The notes beneath the pieces are model-generated. The model had not been told where the DNA came from. It made no database searches and was given only the letters and a program-made list of their open reading frames with translations. This document shows positions 1 to 6,998 of a DNA stretch of 57,912 nucleotides, piece after piece (within the stretch, counting starts at the first letter, position 1; the number at the start of each line of letters is the position of its first letter). The stretch is from an uncultured Alphaproteobacteria bacterium. GTDB lineage: Bacteria; Pseudomonadota; Alphaproteobacteria; Rs-D84. The stretch covers positions 1-57,912 of the forward strand of contig CALXPA010000001.1 in the NCBI GenBank assembly GCA_944390185.1. The letters are read 5' to 3'. A program made the position numbers and the translations under genes.

Positions 1-5
1 TATTC

Positions 6-77
6 CGGTGATTTGTCCGTGAAACCAGCGACCTTACGATGTCAACGCAACGCGGCTGACCAACTGAGCTAACCACC
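6..77 (-). tRNA. tRNA-Val(GAC)-like sequence, copy 1 (probably degenerate)
   Basis: On the minus strand, 71-77 gives acceptor strand GGTGGTT, which pairs with AATCACC from 7-13. A TA GCTC D-arm start and a 5-bp anticodon stem (TTGCG/CGTAA, one wobble) with loop TTGACAT (anticodon GAC) are visible. The T-arm does not form a 5-bp stem with a 7-nt TTC loop, and the D-stem is imperfect. No CCA is encoded. It is either a pseudogene or a very unusual tRNA. Confidence 0.5.
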
Positions 78-94
78 CAAAACTGTCTCTATTC

Positions 95-166
95 CGGTGA
101 TTTGTCCGTGAAACCAGCGACCTTACGATGTCAACGCAACGCGGCTGACCAACTGAGCTAACCACC
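95..166 (-). tRNA. tRNA-Val(GAC)-like sequence, copy 2 (probably degenerate)
   Basis: This is an identical copy of the tRNA-like sequence at 6-77, repeated with a period of 89 bp. The spacer between the copies is about 17 nt. It has the same intact acceptor and anticodon arms and the same defective T-arm. Because both copies carry identical defects, the duplication happened after the decay, or the sequence is maintained as it is. Confidence 0.5.
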
Positions 167-219
167 AAAAATTGTCACAAAGCCCCCAGATTATACCAAA
201 CAAAATTCTGATTGCAATA

Positions 220-768
220 TTATTTTGTTGGTGCGATAACAATCGACTTGGTACGTTCATCTGGTTTTGACTGTGACACAACGGAACCCTGGTCGCCGAT
301 CATATCAACGATGCGTGCGAACAGTTCTGGAACCGCATCCTTGCCCCGCGCCAGAACTTTTTTATTCCCGCGGGTCATAACGGCAATTTTAACCTTGTTT
401 CCATCGCCCAAGAATTCAAAAACCTTTTTCATTTTGATGTTCAGGTCATTTTCTTCGATGAACGGTTTTACCCAAACTTCTTTCATCTCGACGGTTTTTT
501 GATTTTTTCGTGCCTCGGCCGCGCGTTTTTTCTGCTCATACTTATATTTGCCATAGTCCATTACTTTAACGATTGGCGCGTCGCCCCCGGCATTAATCTC
601 TACCAGGTCCATTCCGGCATCTGCCGCCATCTGCAACGCGACATTTGTCGGCATAATGCCCATATTTTGACCGGTTTCACTGATTACCTGGACAGATTTG
701 GCGAATATTCGGTTATTTATGCGCGGGCCCGTGTCCCGGCGATTATCACGGTTAAATTGCGGTTTAAT
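220..768 (-). CDS. infC: Translation initiation factor IF-3, ATT start
   Basis: IF-3 binds the 30S subunit, prevents premature 50S joining and checks initiator tRNA and start codon. The 182-aa product has the N-terminal signature INNRIFAKSVQVISETGQ followed by GIMP, then the linker rich in K/E, then the C-terminal domain with VKIAVMTRG. The first ATG in frame (663) would remove 35 conserved residues. Upstream in frame lies ATT at 768, with AAGGAG six bases before it, and the peptide it opens (IKPQFNRDNRR) continues into the conserved domain. AUU starts on infC are known in other bacteria, where IF-3 represses its own translation through the poor start codon. The usual rpmI-rplT partners do not follow. 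The gene upstream is a uracil-DNA glycosylase, 37 nt away. Confidence 0.95.
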   Translation of the reverse strand: MKPQFNRDNRRDTGPRINNRIFAKSVQVISETGQNMGIMPTNVALQMAADAGMDLVEINAGGDAPIVKVMDYGKYKYEQKKRAAEARKNQKTVEMKEVWVKPFIEENDLNIKMKKVFEFLGDGNKVKIAVMTRGNKKVLARGKDAVPELFARIVDMIGDQGSVVSQSKPDERTKSIVIAPTK

Positions 769-805
769 AGTCGGCTCCTTTGTTACAAGATACGGCCATT
801 ATTAT

Positions 806-1579
806 CTATTTATCGGCACTTTTCAACAACTTTTCAACCTGTTGCAGTGCACCCCACGTGTCGCGTTTTGCGGTTGGTTTCAGTATCAGATAACTGGGGT
901 GAAATATCGGCATAATTGGGGTGGCATCGCCAGGTGCAATCATTATATCGTGTTCGCGCGACAGTGACACATGCGCAATCTCTTGCGCGGCCAATGTCCC
1001 CAGCGTTAAAATCATTCGCGGCTGTAACAATTCCAGTACCCTGTTTACAAATGGTCGTGCCAGTTCCAGTTCTGATGCTGTTGGCGTTCTGCCCCCAGGG
1101 GTCCGCCAGAATAACAGCGGTAAAATCGACACATTGTCGCGTGACATTCCGATTGCCGCCAACATTTTATCCAACAATTCGCCGGCCGGCCCGGTCAGTA
1201 TTTGCCCAGTGGCGTCGTCATCAGTTCCTGGAATATCGGTGATAATGACCAGTCCATTTGGATTTGGCGCCCGATGTGGCAACACGACGTTTGTCACGGC
1301 GGCACGCAGCGGATGGTTAAATTCTGCAATCATGCGGCACAGTGCATCCATATCTGTTGGCCGCGCCGCCATTGCCACAGCGGTATCCACCGACAGTGGC
1401 TGGGTTGGTGCGATTGGCGGCACAATAGACGTCTGGGTGCGGGTTGGCGCGCTGTTGTTGGTGGGGTGCGTGCTTTCTGTTGCGGTGGCCGCGGCGGCGG
1501 TGGCCAATACGAACGGCATATCCGTGATTTCCCACTGTACCCCGGCCATTGTCAAGTCGCGCAAATTGTAATCGTTCAT
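806..1579 (-). CDS. Uracil-DNA glycosylase, family 4-like, lacking cluster cysteines
   Basis: This 257-aa protein belongs to the UDG superfamily of base-excision repair enzymes. Residues 1-75 are an Ala/Thr/Pro-rich low-complexity region. The catalytic domain follows with a motif A variant (TDIPGTDDDATG), GPAGELLDKMLAAIG, and motif B HPSYL near the C-terminus. Family 4 enzymes normally hold a 4Fe-4S cluster on four cysteines. Here only Cys81 remains, and the positions expected in the KCRPP-like segment read LFWRTPGG. Motif A also lacks the usual GE(A/P)PG start. The enzyme may therefore have lost the cluster, or have changed function. An AAGGAA Shine-Dalgarno precedes the ATG. It sits just upstream of infC and may be co-transcribed with it. 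Confidence 0.85.
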   Translation of the reverse strand: MNDYNLRDLTMAGVQWEITDMPFVLATAAAATATESTHPTNNSAPTRTQTSIVPPIAPTQPLSVDTAVAMAARPTDMDALCRMIAEFNHPLRAAVTNVVLPHRAPNPNGLVIITDIPGTDDDATGQILTGPAGELLDKMLAAIGMSRDNVSILPLLFWRTPGGRTPTASELELARPFVNRVLELLQPRMILTLGTLAAQEIAHVSLSREHDIMIAPGDATPIMPIFHPSYLILKPTAKRDTWGALQQVEKLLKSADK

Positions 1580-1658
1580 TGCTGTGTTTTTCCTTGCTTT
1601 TTTTAACCTTTTATTATAGACTAGAACACGAGTAACAGAAACTCAAGGGAGTATTTTC

Positions 1659-2075
1659 ATGAAAATAAAAAACTTTGCTATATTGGCTGGGGTCGCGGGC
1701 ATGTTGGCCGCATGTGGTGGCTCAACAATTGTTGAACCGGCTGATTTGAATGACCAGCGCGTATTCTTCGCGTTTAATTCATCTGAAATCTCGGACGAGG
1801 CACGCGATAACCTGTTGGGCCAGTCGCTGTATATGAAAAATCATGCTGATACCAAGATACAGATTGCGGGTAACTGCGACGAACGCGGTTCTACGGAATA
1901 TAACTTGGCGTTGGGTGCCCGTCGTGCCAACGCAGCCAAGGCTGTATTGGTCGATGACGGTATCGATCCAAAGCGTATTTCCACAATTTCTTATGGTAAA
2001 GAACGTCCATTGGTCCAGGGTACTGGCGAAGAAGTTTGGAAATGGAATCGTAACGCAACAACCACAGTTAAATAA
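1659..2075 (+). CDS. pal: Peptidoglycan-associated lipoprotein Pal
   Basis: Pal anchors the outer membrane to peptidoglycan and works with the Tol complex in envelope constriction. The 138-aa precursor has a lipoprotein signal ending in lipobox LAAC (Cys19), a short linker, then an OmpA-type domain with VFFAFNSSEI, the TDIQIAGNCDERG-like peptidoglycan-binding segment (IAGNCDERGSTEYNLALG) and RANAAK. The length is slightly below the usual 160-180 aa because the linker is short. The SD AAGGGAG lies eight bases before the ATG. No tolB, tolA or ybgF is adjacent. A strong hairpin terminator follows. Confidence 0.95.
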   Translation: MKIKNFAILAGVAGMLAACGGSTIVEPADLNDQRVFFAFNSSEISDEARDNLLGQSLYMKNHADTKIQIAGNCDERGSTEYNLALGARRANAAKAVLVDDGIDPKRISTISYGKERPLVQGTGEEVWKWNRNATTTVK

Positions 2076-2094
2076 TTGTGACAGTTGTATAAAA

Positions 2095-2121
2095 AACACC
2101 GGCATTTGCCGGTGTTTTTTG
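2095..2121. terminator. Bidirectional terminator between pal and accC
   Basis: A perfect stem AACACCGGC/GCCGGTGTT with loop ATTT is followed by TTTT on the plus strand and preceded by AAAA, so it can end both convergent transcripts. Confidence 0.9.
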
Positions 2122-2133
2122 TTGCCTTTTATT

Positions 2134-3498
2134 TTATTTTGCGGTTTTATCGGCCTCGGCCTTTAAAAAGGATTCCAGCCAGTGGTTGTCAAAATTCAAT
2201 GTTTTAACATCGCGATTCTTCAGCAATTTTTGCTGTAACGGGATGGTTGTTTTGACACCTTCGATAACGAATTCATCCAACGCACGCGATGCGCGCATAA
2301 TACATGCCGACCGCGATTGGGCATGCACAATCAGCTTTGCAATCATCGAATCATACGTTGGCGGAATTGTGTATCCGGTGTATACCGCGCTGTCCACGCG
2401 CACCCCCAGTCCACCTGATGGTGCATACAGTGTGATTTTTCCCGGATTTGGTACGAATGTTTCTGGGTCTTCGGCATTGATGCGGAATTCTATGGCGTGC
2501 CCATGTGGGACGACGTTCGACTGGGTATACCCCAGTTTTTCGCCTGCCGCGATACGAATTTGTTCGCGCACCAAATCAACCCCATACACCATTTCGGTAA
2601 CCGGATGTTCCACCTGCAGACGCGTGTTCATTTCCAGAAAATAGAATTTACCATCTTCGAACATGAATTCAAACGTCCCCGCATTGACATAGCCCATTTT
2701 CTTTGCGGCAGATTTGCATATATTTATCATATCGTCGCGCTGTTTTTGGGTTAATATTGCGGCGGGGCATTCTTCCATAACCTTTTGATTTTTACGCTGC
2801 AACGAACAGTCACGTTCGCCAAAGATTACCACGTTGCCGTGTTTATCCCCCAGTACCTGGAATTCGATGTGGCGCGGATGCATCAACAGTTTTTCCATAT
2901 ACAGTGTATCATCGCCGAAACCGGCCTTGGCCTCGTTCTTGGTCATTTGGAACGCTTCGGCCATTTGGTCTGCCGACATGATGGGACGAATACCGCGTCC
3001 ACCGCCACCGGCGGCGGCCTTTAGCATAACGGGATATCCGATTTTTTCGGCCCATGCATATGCGTCTTCCAGTGTATCAACAGCACCATCAGACCCCGGC
3101 ACCACAGGCAATCCACACTTAATCGCGGTTTGTTTGGCGTTAACCTTGTCCCCCATTTTTTCAATCATTTGGGCGGACGGTCCAATCCATATCAGTCCAT
3201 GTTGTTCAACCTTTTGCGCAAAATCAGCGCGCTCAGACAAGAAACCGTACCCTGGATGGATTGCATCTGCATTTGTTAATAATGCCGCCGTCAATATCGC
3301 AGATTCGTTCAGATACGAATCCTTGGACGGGCCGGGACCAATACACACAGATTCGTCTGCCAATTGTACGTGCATGGCATTTTTATCGACCGTTGAATAT
3401 ACGGCCACCGTGCGAATACCCATATCGCGGCATGCACGAATTATTCGCAGTGCGATTTCACCACGATTTGCGATTAATACTTTTTTTATTTGTGACAT
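2134..3498 (-). CDS. accC: Acetyl-CoA carboxylase, biotin carboxylase subunit
   Basis: AccC carboxylates biotin on the carrier protein using ATP and bicarbonate, the first half-reaction of malonyl-CoA formation for fatty acids. The 454-aa length is normal. The start MSQIKKVLIANRGEIALRI is typical. The ATP-grasp domain shows the glycine-rich loop KAAAGGGGRGI, then HIEFQVLGD, GERDCSLQRKNQK and EMNTRLQVEHPVTE, which hold the metal-binding and catalytic residues. It lies 9 nt downstream of accB in the usual accB-accC order. accA and accD are not in the window. Confidence 0.97.
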   Translation of the reverse strand: MSQIKKVLIANRGEIALRIIRACRDMGIRTVAVYSTVDKNAMHVQLADESVCIGPGPSKDSYLNESAILTAALLTNADAIHPGYGFLSERADFAQKVEQHGLIWIGPSAQMIEKMGDKVNAKQTAIKCGLPVVPGSDGAVDTLEDAYAWAEKIGYPVMLKAAAGGGGRGIRPIMSADQMAEAFQMTKNEAKAGFGDDTLYMEKLLMHPRHIEFQVLGDKHGNVVIFGERDCSLQRKNQKVMEECPAAILTQKQRDDMINICKSAAKKMGYVNAGTFEFMFEDGKFYFLEMNTRLQVEHPVTEMVYGVDLVREQIRIAAGEKLGYTQSNVVPHGHAIEFRINAEDPETFVPNPGKITLYAPSGGLGVRVDSAVYTGYTIPPTYDSMIAKLIVHAQSRSACIMRASRALDEFVIEGVKTTIPLQQKLLKNRDVKTLNFDNHWLESFLKAEADKTAK

Positions 3499-3507
3499 TT
3501 TGTATGC

Positions 3508-3963
3508 TTATTCAATAACGATAATTGGTTGATCAAATTCAACGGCCTGGCCATCGGATACCAGTATTTCTTTGACCACGCCATCTTTGTCAGATTTGAT
3601 TGGATTGAATGTTTTCATCGCCTCTATCAATGCGACGGTATCGCCGGCCTTGATTTGTGCGCCGACAGACGTAAATGGTTTTGCGCCTGGTTCTGGGGCC
3701 AGATATGCGACACCGACCATTGGCGATTTCAGTGCATATCCGCTGATTTTTTCATCATCCCCGGCGGGTTCACTGTTTGTATTTTTTGCGTCCCCAGACA
3801 CAGGGAAATTTGGCATCGCCACAGCAGATGTAACCTGTTGCTTGGACAAATGAATATGCTTGCGATAAACGCCGAACAAGAACTGGCGTTCTAAATCTAA
3901 TTCTGTAATCCCCATTTCATCCATAATTTTCGACATGGATTCTACGGTTGCACGAAAAGACAT
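3508..3963 (-). CDS. accB: Biotin carboxyl carrier protein of acetyl-CoA carboxylase
   Basis: AccB carries the biotin that moves between biotin carboxylase and carboxyltransferase. The 151-aa product has an N-terminal helical region, a polar linker (residues about 52-74) and the biotinyl domain. Lys117 in EAMK is the predicted biotinylation site; the usual following MM/LM is TF here. The start at 3963 (MSFRATVES) is chosen over an upstream ATG at 3996 because AAGGA precedes it and the extra residues MIIRYYKKDYK are not family-like. A good promoter lies upstream at 4018-4045. Confidence 0.95.
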   Translation of the reverse strand: MSFRATVESMSKIMDEMGITELDLERQFLFGVYRKHIHLSKQQVTSAVAMPNFPVSGDAKNTNSEPAGDDEKISGYALKSPMVGVAYLAPEPGAKPFTSVGAQIKAGDTVALIEAMKTFNPIKSDKDGVVKEILVSDGQAVEFDQPIIVIE

Positions 3964-4017
3964 TTTATAATCCTTTTTATAATATCTTATTATCATACTT
4001 TGTTCAGTGTGCCAGAA

Positions 4018-4045
4018 ATTTTACCACATTCAACACGTATGTCAA
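4018..4045 (-). promoter_or_regulatory. Sigma-70 type promoter for accB-accC
   Basis: The minus strand reads TTGACA, 16 nt, TAAAAT. It overlaps the last codons of yidD and would start transcription about 50 nt upstream of accB. Confidence 0.7.
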
Positions 4046-4287
4046 GGGACAGGGTCATACCCAAACCCACCGCCCGGTCGACAGCGTAATATTCGGCGAA
4101 TTCCCATAACAGTCCCGCGCAGCACGCCATATTTATGGATTGCCTGGGCCGTATATTCACTGCATGATGGGGTAAAACGGCATGCGGCGCGTGCGCCAAT
4201 AAATGGCGAAATACATGATTGGTACGCGCGCACCAATCCGATTGCCATACGTTGGGGCCAACTATGCATCCCGGCCAGATTTTTCAT
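4042..4287 (-). CDS. yidD: Membrane protein insertion efficiency factor YidD
   Basis: YidD is a small amphipathic protein that aids YidC-dependent insertion. The 81-aa sequence has the family core YQSCISPFIGARAACRFTP, then SCSEYTAQAI, the RC-P-G-G-G segment and the C-terminal DPVP. The start overlaps rnpA by 26 nt, the arrangement common in bacteria. The neighbours yidC and rpmH expected in the rpmH-rnpA-yidD-yidC order are absent: accB follows and mreB lies on the other strand upstream. Confidence 0.95.
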   Translation of the reverse strand: MKNLAGMHSWPQRMAIGLVRAYQSCISPFIGARAACRFTPSCSEYTAQAIHKYGVLRGTVMGIRRILRCRPGGGFGYDPVP

Positions 4288-4615
4288 CGTATCGCTTTTT
4301 TATATACTGCAGCGCCCGCCGCACAGCGTTGCGCCCATCGGTGCGTGACGCCGTCAGTATTCGATGTCGCGCCAAAAAGATATAATCCAGTTTTGGGTGC
4401 ATATATTGCTGGTTATGTCGTATCCAGTCGCGCAACACGCGCTTTGCCCGATTGCGGTCGACCGCCAGTTTAAACGTCCGCTTGGTCACGACCAGGCCAT
4501 ATCGGGCGTCTTCTTTCTTGGCGGGACGCGCGCGCACGACGAAAAATTCGCCCCGTGCGTCGATATCCTGGGCAGACGCCAGAAAGTCCGAATGTTTTTT
4601 AATTGTATTTCTCAT
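4262..4615 (-). CDS. rnpA: Ribonuclease P protein component
   Basis: RnpA is the protein cofactor of the tRNA 5'-maturation ribozyme. The 117-aa protein has the RNR motif in VDRNRAKRVLRDWIR, preceded by RYGLVVTKRTFK, which form the RNA-binding cleft. The length is normal. rpmH, nearly always next upstream, is not present in the 110 nt before mreB: I looked for its KRTYQPS-type start and found nothing. Confidence 0.95.
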   Translation of the reverse strand: MRNTIKKHSDFLASAQDIDARGEFFVVRARPAKKEDARYGLVVTKRTFKLAVDRNRAKRVLRDWIRHNQQYMHPKLDYIFLARHRILTASRTDGRNAVRRALQYIKKRYDEKSGRDA

Positions 4616-4683
4616 ACCCCTTATAATATCAAAATATGCGGCGAAGCAAATAAAAAAGCAAAAAAATAAGTTTACCCTGGCGC

Positions 4684-4712
4684 TTGATTTTTTTATCCCC
4701 AGGCTTTATAGT
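4684..4712 (+). promoter_or_regulatory. Sigma-70 type promoter for mreB
   Basis: TTGATT at 4684-4689, a 17-nt spacer, and TATAGT at 4707-4712. The mreB ATG follows 29 nt downstream. Confidence 0.7.
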
Positions 4713-4741
4713 GCAAAAAAATCAATATTTTGGGGGCAAAA

Positions 4742-5791
4742 ATGTATAATTGGCTGATGAAGTTTTTTTCTGCTGATATGGCCATTGACCTGGGGACGGC
4801 GAACACGTTGATTTACGTCAAGGGTCGGGGGATTGTGCTGAATGAACCGTCTGTGGTTGCGGTTGCCGAAAACCGCCTGATGGGGCGCAAAGAAATCCTG
4901 GCGGTGGGCACAGAGGCAAAGCAGATGTTTGGTCGTACGCCGGGCACAATATCCGCCGTGCGTCCGTTGCGCGACGGCGTTATCGCGGATTTTGAGGTTG
5001 CCGAAGAAATGATAAAATATTTCATACGCAAGGTACATCGTCGTAATCCACTGGCGGCGCCGCTGATTATTATATGCGTGCCGTCATGCGCAACCCAGGT
5101 GGAACGCCGTGCTATCCAAGAGGCTGCAGATGCCGCCGGCGCACGCAAGGTTTATATTGTCGAAGAATCGACCGCGGCCGCCATTGGTGCGGGTCTGCCG
5201 GTGGAAAAGCCGGTTGGTTCGATGGTCTTGGACATTGGTGGTGGCACGACCGAGGTTGCGGTCTTGTCCCTGGGGGGAATTGTATATTCGAATGCCGTGC
5301 GTACTGCGGGTGACCAGATGGATTTGGACATTATTGAATACGTACGCAAGAACAAAAATTTGCTGATTGGTGAAAACATGGCCGAAGATATTAAAAAACG
5401 CATCGGTACCGCCATTTCGCCCAAGGACAAGGCAAACGAATTAACCATGAAGATAAAGGGGCGCGATTTACTGTCTGGGACGCCGCGTGAAACAGTTATC
5501 ACAGAATCCCAGGTTGCGTCAGCACTGGCACAGACGGTGTCCAAGATAATTAACACGGTCAGTGTTGCGCTGGCATCGACACCACCAGAATTGTCGGCCG
5601 ACATCGCAGATTTGGGTATTGCGATGACGGGCGGTGGTTCACTGTTACGTGGGCTGGATGCGGCGATACGTGCCGCAACGGGATTGCCGGCGTTCTTGGT
5701 TGATAATCCATTGGCGTGTGTGGCGTGCGGTTCCGGCAGAATGTTATCCAGCCTGGACAAGAACAAGCATATATTGCAGACAATGTATTAA
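4742..5791 (+). CDS. mreB: Rod shape-determining protein MreB
   Basis: MreB is the bacterial actin that guides lateral wall synthesis. The 349-aa product starts with the amphipathic membrane-binding MYNWLMKFFS, then phosphate 1 ADMAIDLGTANTLIY, the VPS and ERRA segments, phosphate 2 LDIGGGTTEVAVLSLGG, and the adenosine motif GIAMTGGGSLLRGLD. The ATG at 4742 is chosen over a TTG at 4730 because GGGGG sits five bases before it. mreC, mreD, mrdA and rodA, usually downstream, are absent. A strong terminator follows directly, so mreB is monocistronic here. Confidence 0.97.
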   Translation: MYNWLMKFFSADMAIDLGTANTLIYVKGRGIVLNEPSVVAVAENRLMGRKEILAVGTEAKQMFGRTPGTISAVRPLRDGVIADFEVAEEMIKYFIRKVHRRNPLAAPLIIICVPSCATQVERRAIQEAADAAGARKVYIVEESTAAAIGAGLPVEKPVGSMVLDIGGGTTEVAVLSLGGIVYSNAVRTAGDQMDLDIIEYVRKNKNLLIGENMAEDIKKRIGTAISPKDKANELTMKIKGRDLLSGTPRETVITESQVASALAQTVSKIINTVSVALASTPPELSADIADLGIAMTGGGSLLRGLDAAIRAATGLPAFLVDNPLACVACGSGRMLSSLDKNKHILQTMY

Positions 5792-5817
5792 AAAACGGGG
5801 CGTCGCCCCGTTTTTTT
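5791..5817. terminator. Bidirectional terminator between mreB and the adaptor gene
   Basis: AAAAACGGGGCG TC GCCCCGTTTTTTT starts at the last base of the mreB stop codon. It serves both convergent genes. Confidence 0.95.
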
Positions 5818-5825
5818 GTTTATGT

Positions 5826-6998
5826 TTACATCGGCGGCCCCATACGTGCACTGCCACTGGACGCCATGCCATATCGACCAAATATCACACGATCGCCATC
5901 CTGGATCTCATCAGAAATAATCTGGGTTTCTGTCGCCGTGACCAGGCCTTTTTCATATGGAACCAGAATAACCGTTGGTTCCCCATTAACATTGCGTTGA
6001 ATCGCCAGGTGATCTGCCGGTGTGGCGTCGCCAGGATTATCAACAATTCCGTCAAAACTGCGCAGTATCAGTGCAGAATTTTGTACTTTCCATACATCAA
6101 TTTCTTCTGAGATCAGAATCGTCACGAATGCCGTCATGCCGGGCTTCAGACGTAAATCAGAATTATCAACGTCAATCACCACGGTATAGACAACAACATT
6201 CGATGTAATTGTTGGCGACAGACGTACTTGGCGTACGGTGCCTTCGAATGTTTGTGTTGGATATGCGTCAACCGTGAATGTTACGGGCAAACCTTCGGTA
6301 ATCATGCCGATATCTGCCTCGGACACGGCGGTTTCGATTTGCATTTTTGATAAATCTTCGGCAATTTCGAACAAGTCAGGTGTCTGGAACGATGCCGCAA
6401 CCGTTTGACCGACGTCAACCTGGCGCGATATAACGGTCCCATCAACGGGCGATGTAATTGTTGCATACCCCAGATTCGTAACCGCGCGATCATATTGTGA
6501 CTTCATACGATTAACCGATTGTTCGGCCTGTTCATACGTGGTCTGGGATTGTTCCAGTTCTGCACGTGAAATAAAGTCAGATTCAAACAAAATCTGGTTG
6601 CGTTCGTATTCACTTTTCGCATAGTTGCGCTGGGATTCTGCGCTGACCAGTGATGCGTATGCCTCGTCAACAGATGCCTGTAACACAGATGGTTCTATTT
6701 CCAGCAATATATCGCCTTTTTTTACCTTGGAATTATAATCGACATATATCGCCTCGATCGTGCCGCTGACCTGGGACCCGACGTTAATTGTATTCAGTGG
6801 TTGTATTTCACCTGTTGCCGTCACCACCTGGCGCAGATTACCACGCGAAATGGTTGCCGTTGCGAATCCTGTTCCCTGGTTTTTACTGTCGCCCATAAAG
6901 TATATTGCCACCCCCGCGACAATCACGAACAAGAACACCCACCACTTGTTACGTTTTATCCACGACCACAGTTTTTTTGTTTTGGATTCTTTATTCAT
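5826..6998 (-). CDS. Periplasmic adaptor subunit (MacA/HlyD type) of a tripartite efflux pump
   Basis: Membrane fusion proteins bridge an inner membrane transporter and a TolC-like channel. The 390-aa protein has one N-terminal membrane segment (about residues 17-35), a split lipoyl domain (VSGTIEAIYVDYNSKVKKGD and later ATITSPVDGTVISRQVDVGQTV), a coiled-coil hairpin between (about 105-160) and beta-barrel/membrane-proximal domains. The order resembles MacA. Its stop overlaps nothing, and its start overlaps the stop of the tolC-type gene by 8 nt, so the two are translated as one unit. The inner membrane pump (MacB or RND) is not in the window. Confidence 0.88.
   Translation of the reverse strand: MNKESKTKKLWSWIKRNKWWVFLFVIVAGVAIYFMGDSKNQGTGFATATISRGNLRQVVTATGEIQPLNTINVGSQVSGTIEAIYVDYNSKVKKGDILLEIEPSVLQASVDEAYASLVSAESQRNYAKSEYERNQILFESDFISRAELEQSQTTYEQAEQSVNRMKSQYDRAVTNLGYATITSPVDGTVISRQVDVGQTVAASFQTPDLFEIAEDLSKMQIETAVSEADIGMITEGLPVTFTVDAYPTQTFEGTVRQVRLSPTITSNVVVYTVVIDVDNSDLRLKPGMTAFVTILISEEIDVWKVQNSALILRSFDGIVDNPGDATPADHLAIQRNVNGEPTVILVPYEKGLVTATETQIISDEIQDGDRVIFGRYGMASSGSARMGPPM

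Larger units (their letters stand above)
1..166. repeat. 89-bp tandem repeat of the tRNA-Val-like unit
   Basis: Positions 2-77 and 91-166 are the same sequence apart from the flanks. The array may continue beyond the left edge of the window. It lies directly downstream of infC on the same strand. Confidence 0.8.

Noticed and set aside
4616..4741. A missed rpmH gene upstream of rnpA
   Set aside because: No frame in the 126 nt encodes the L34 sequence. The region fits the mreB promoter.
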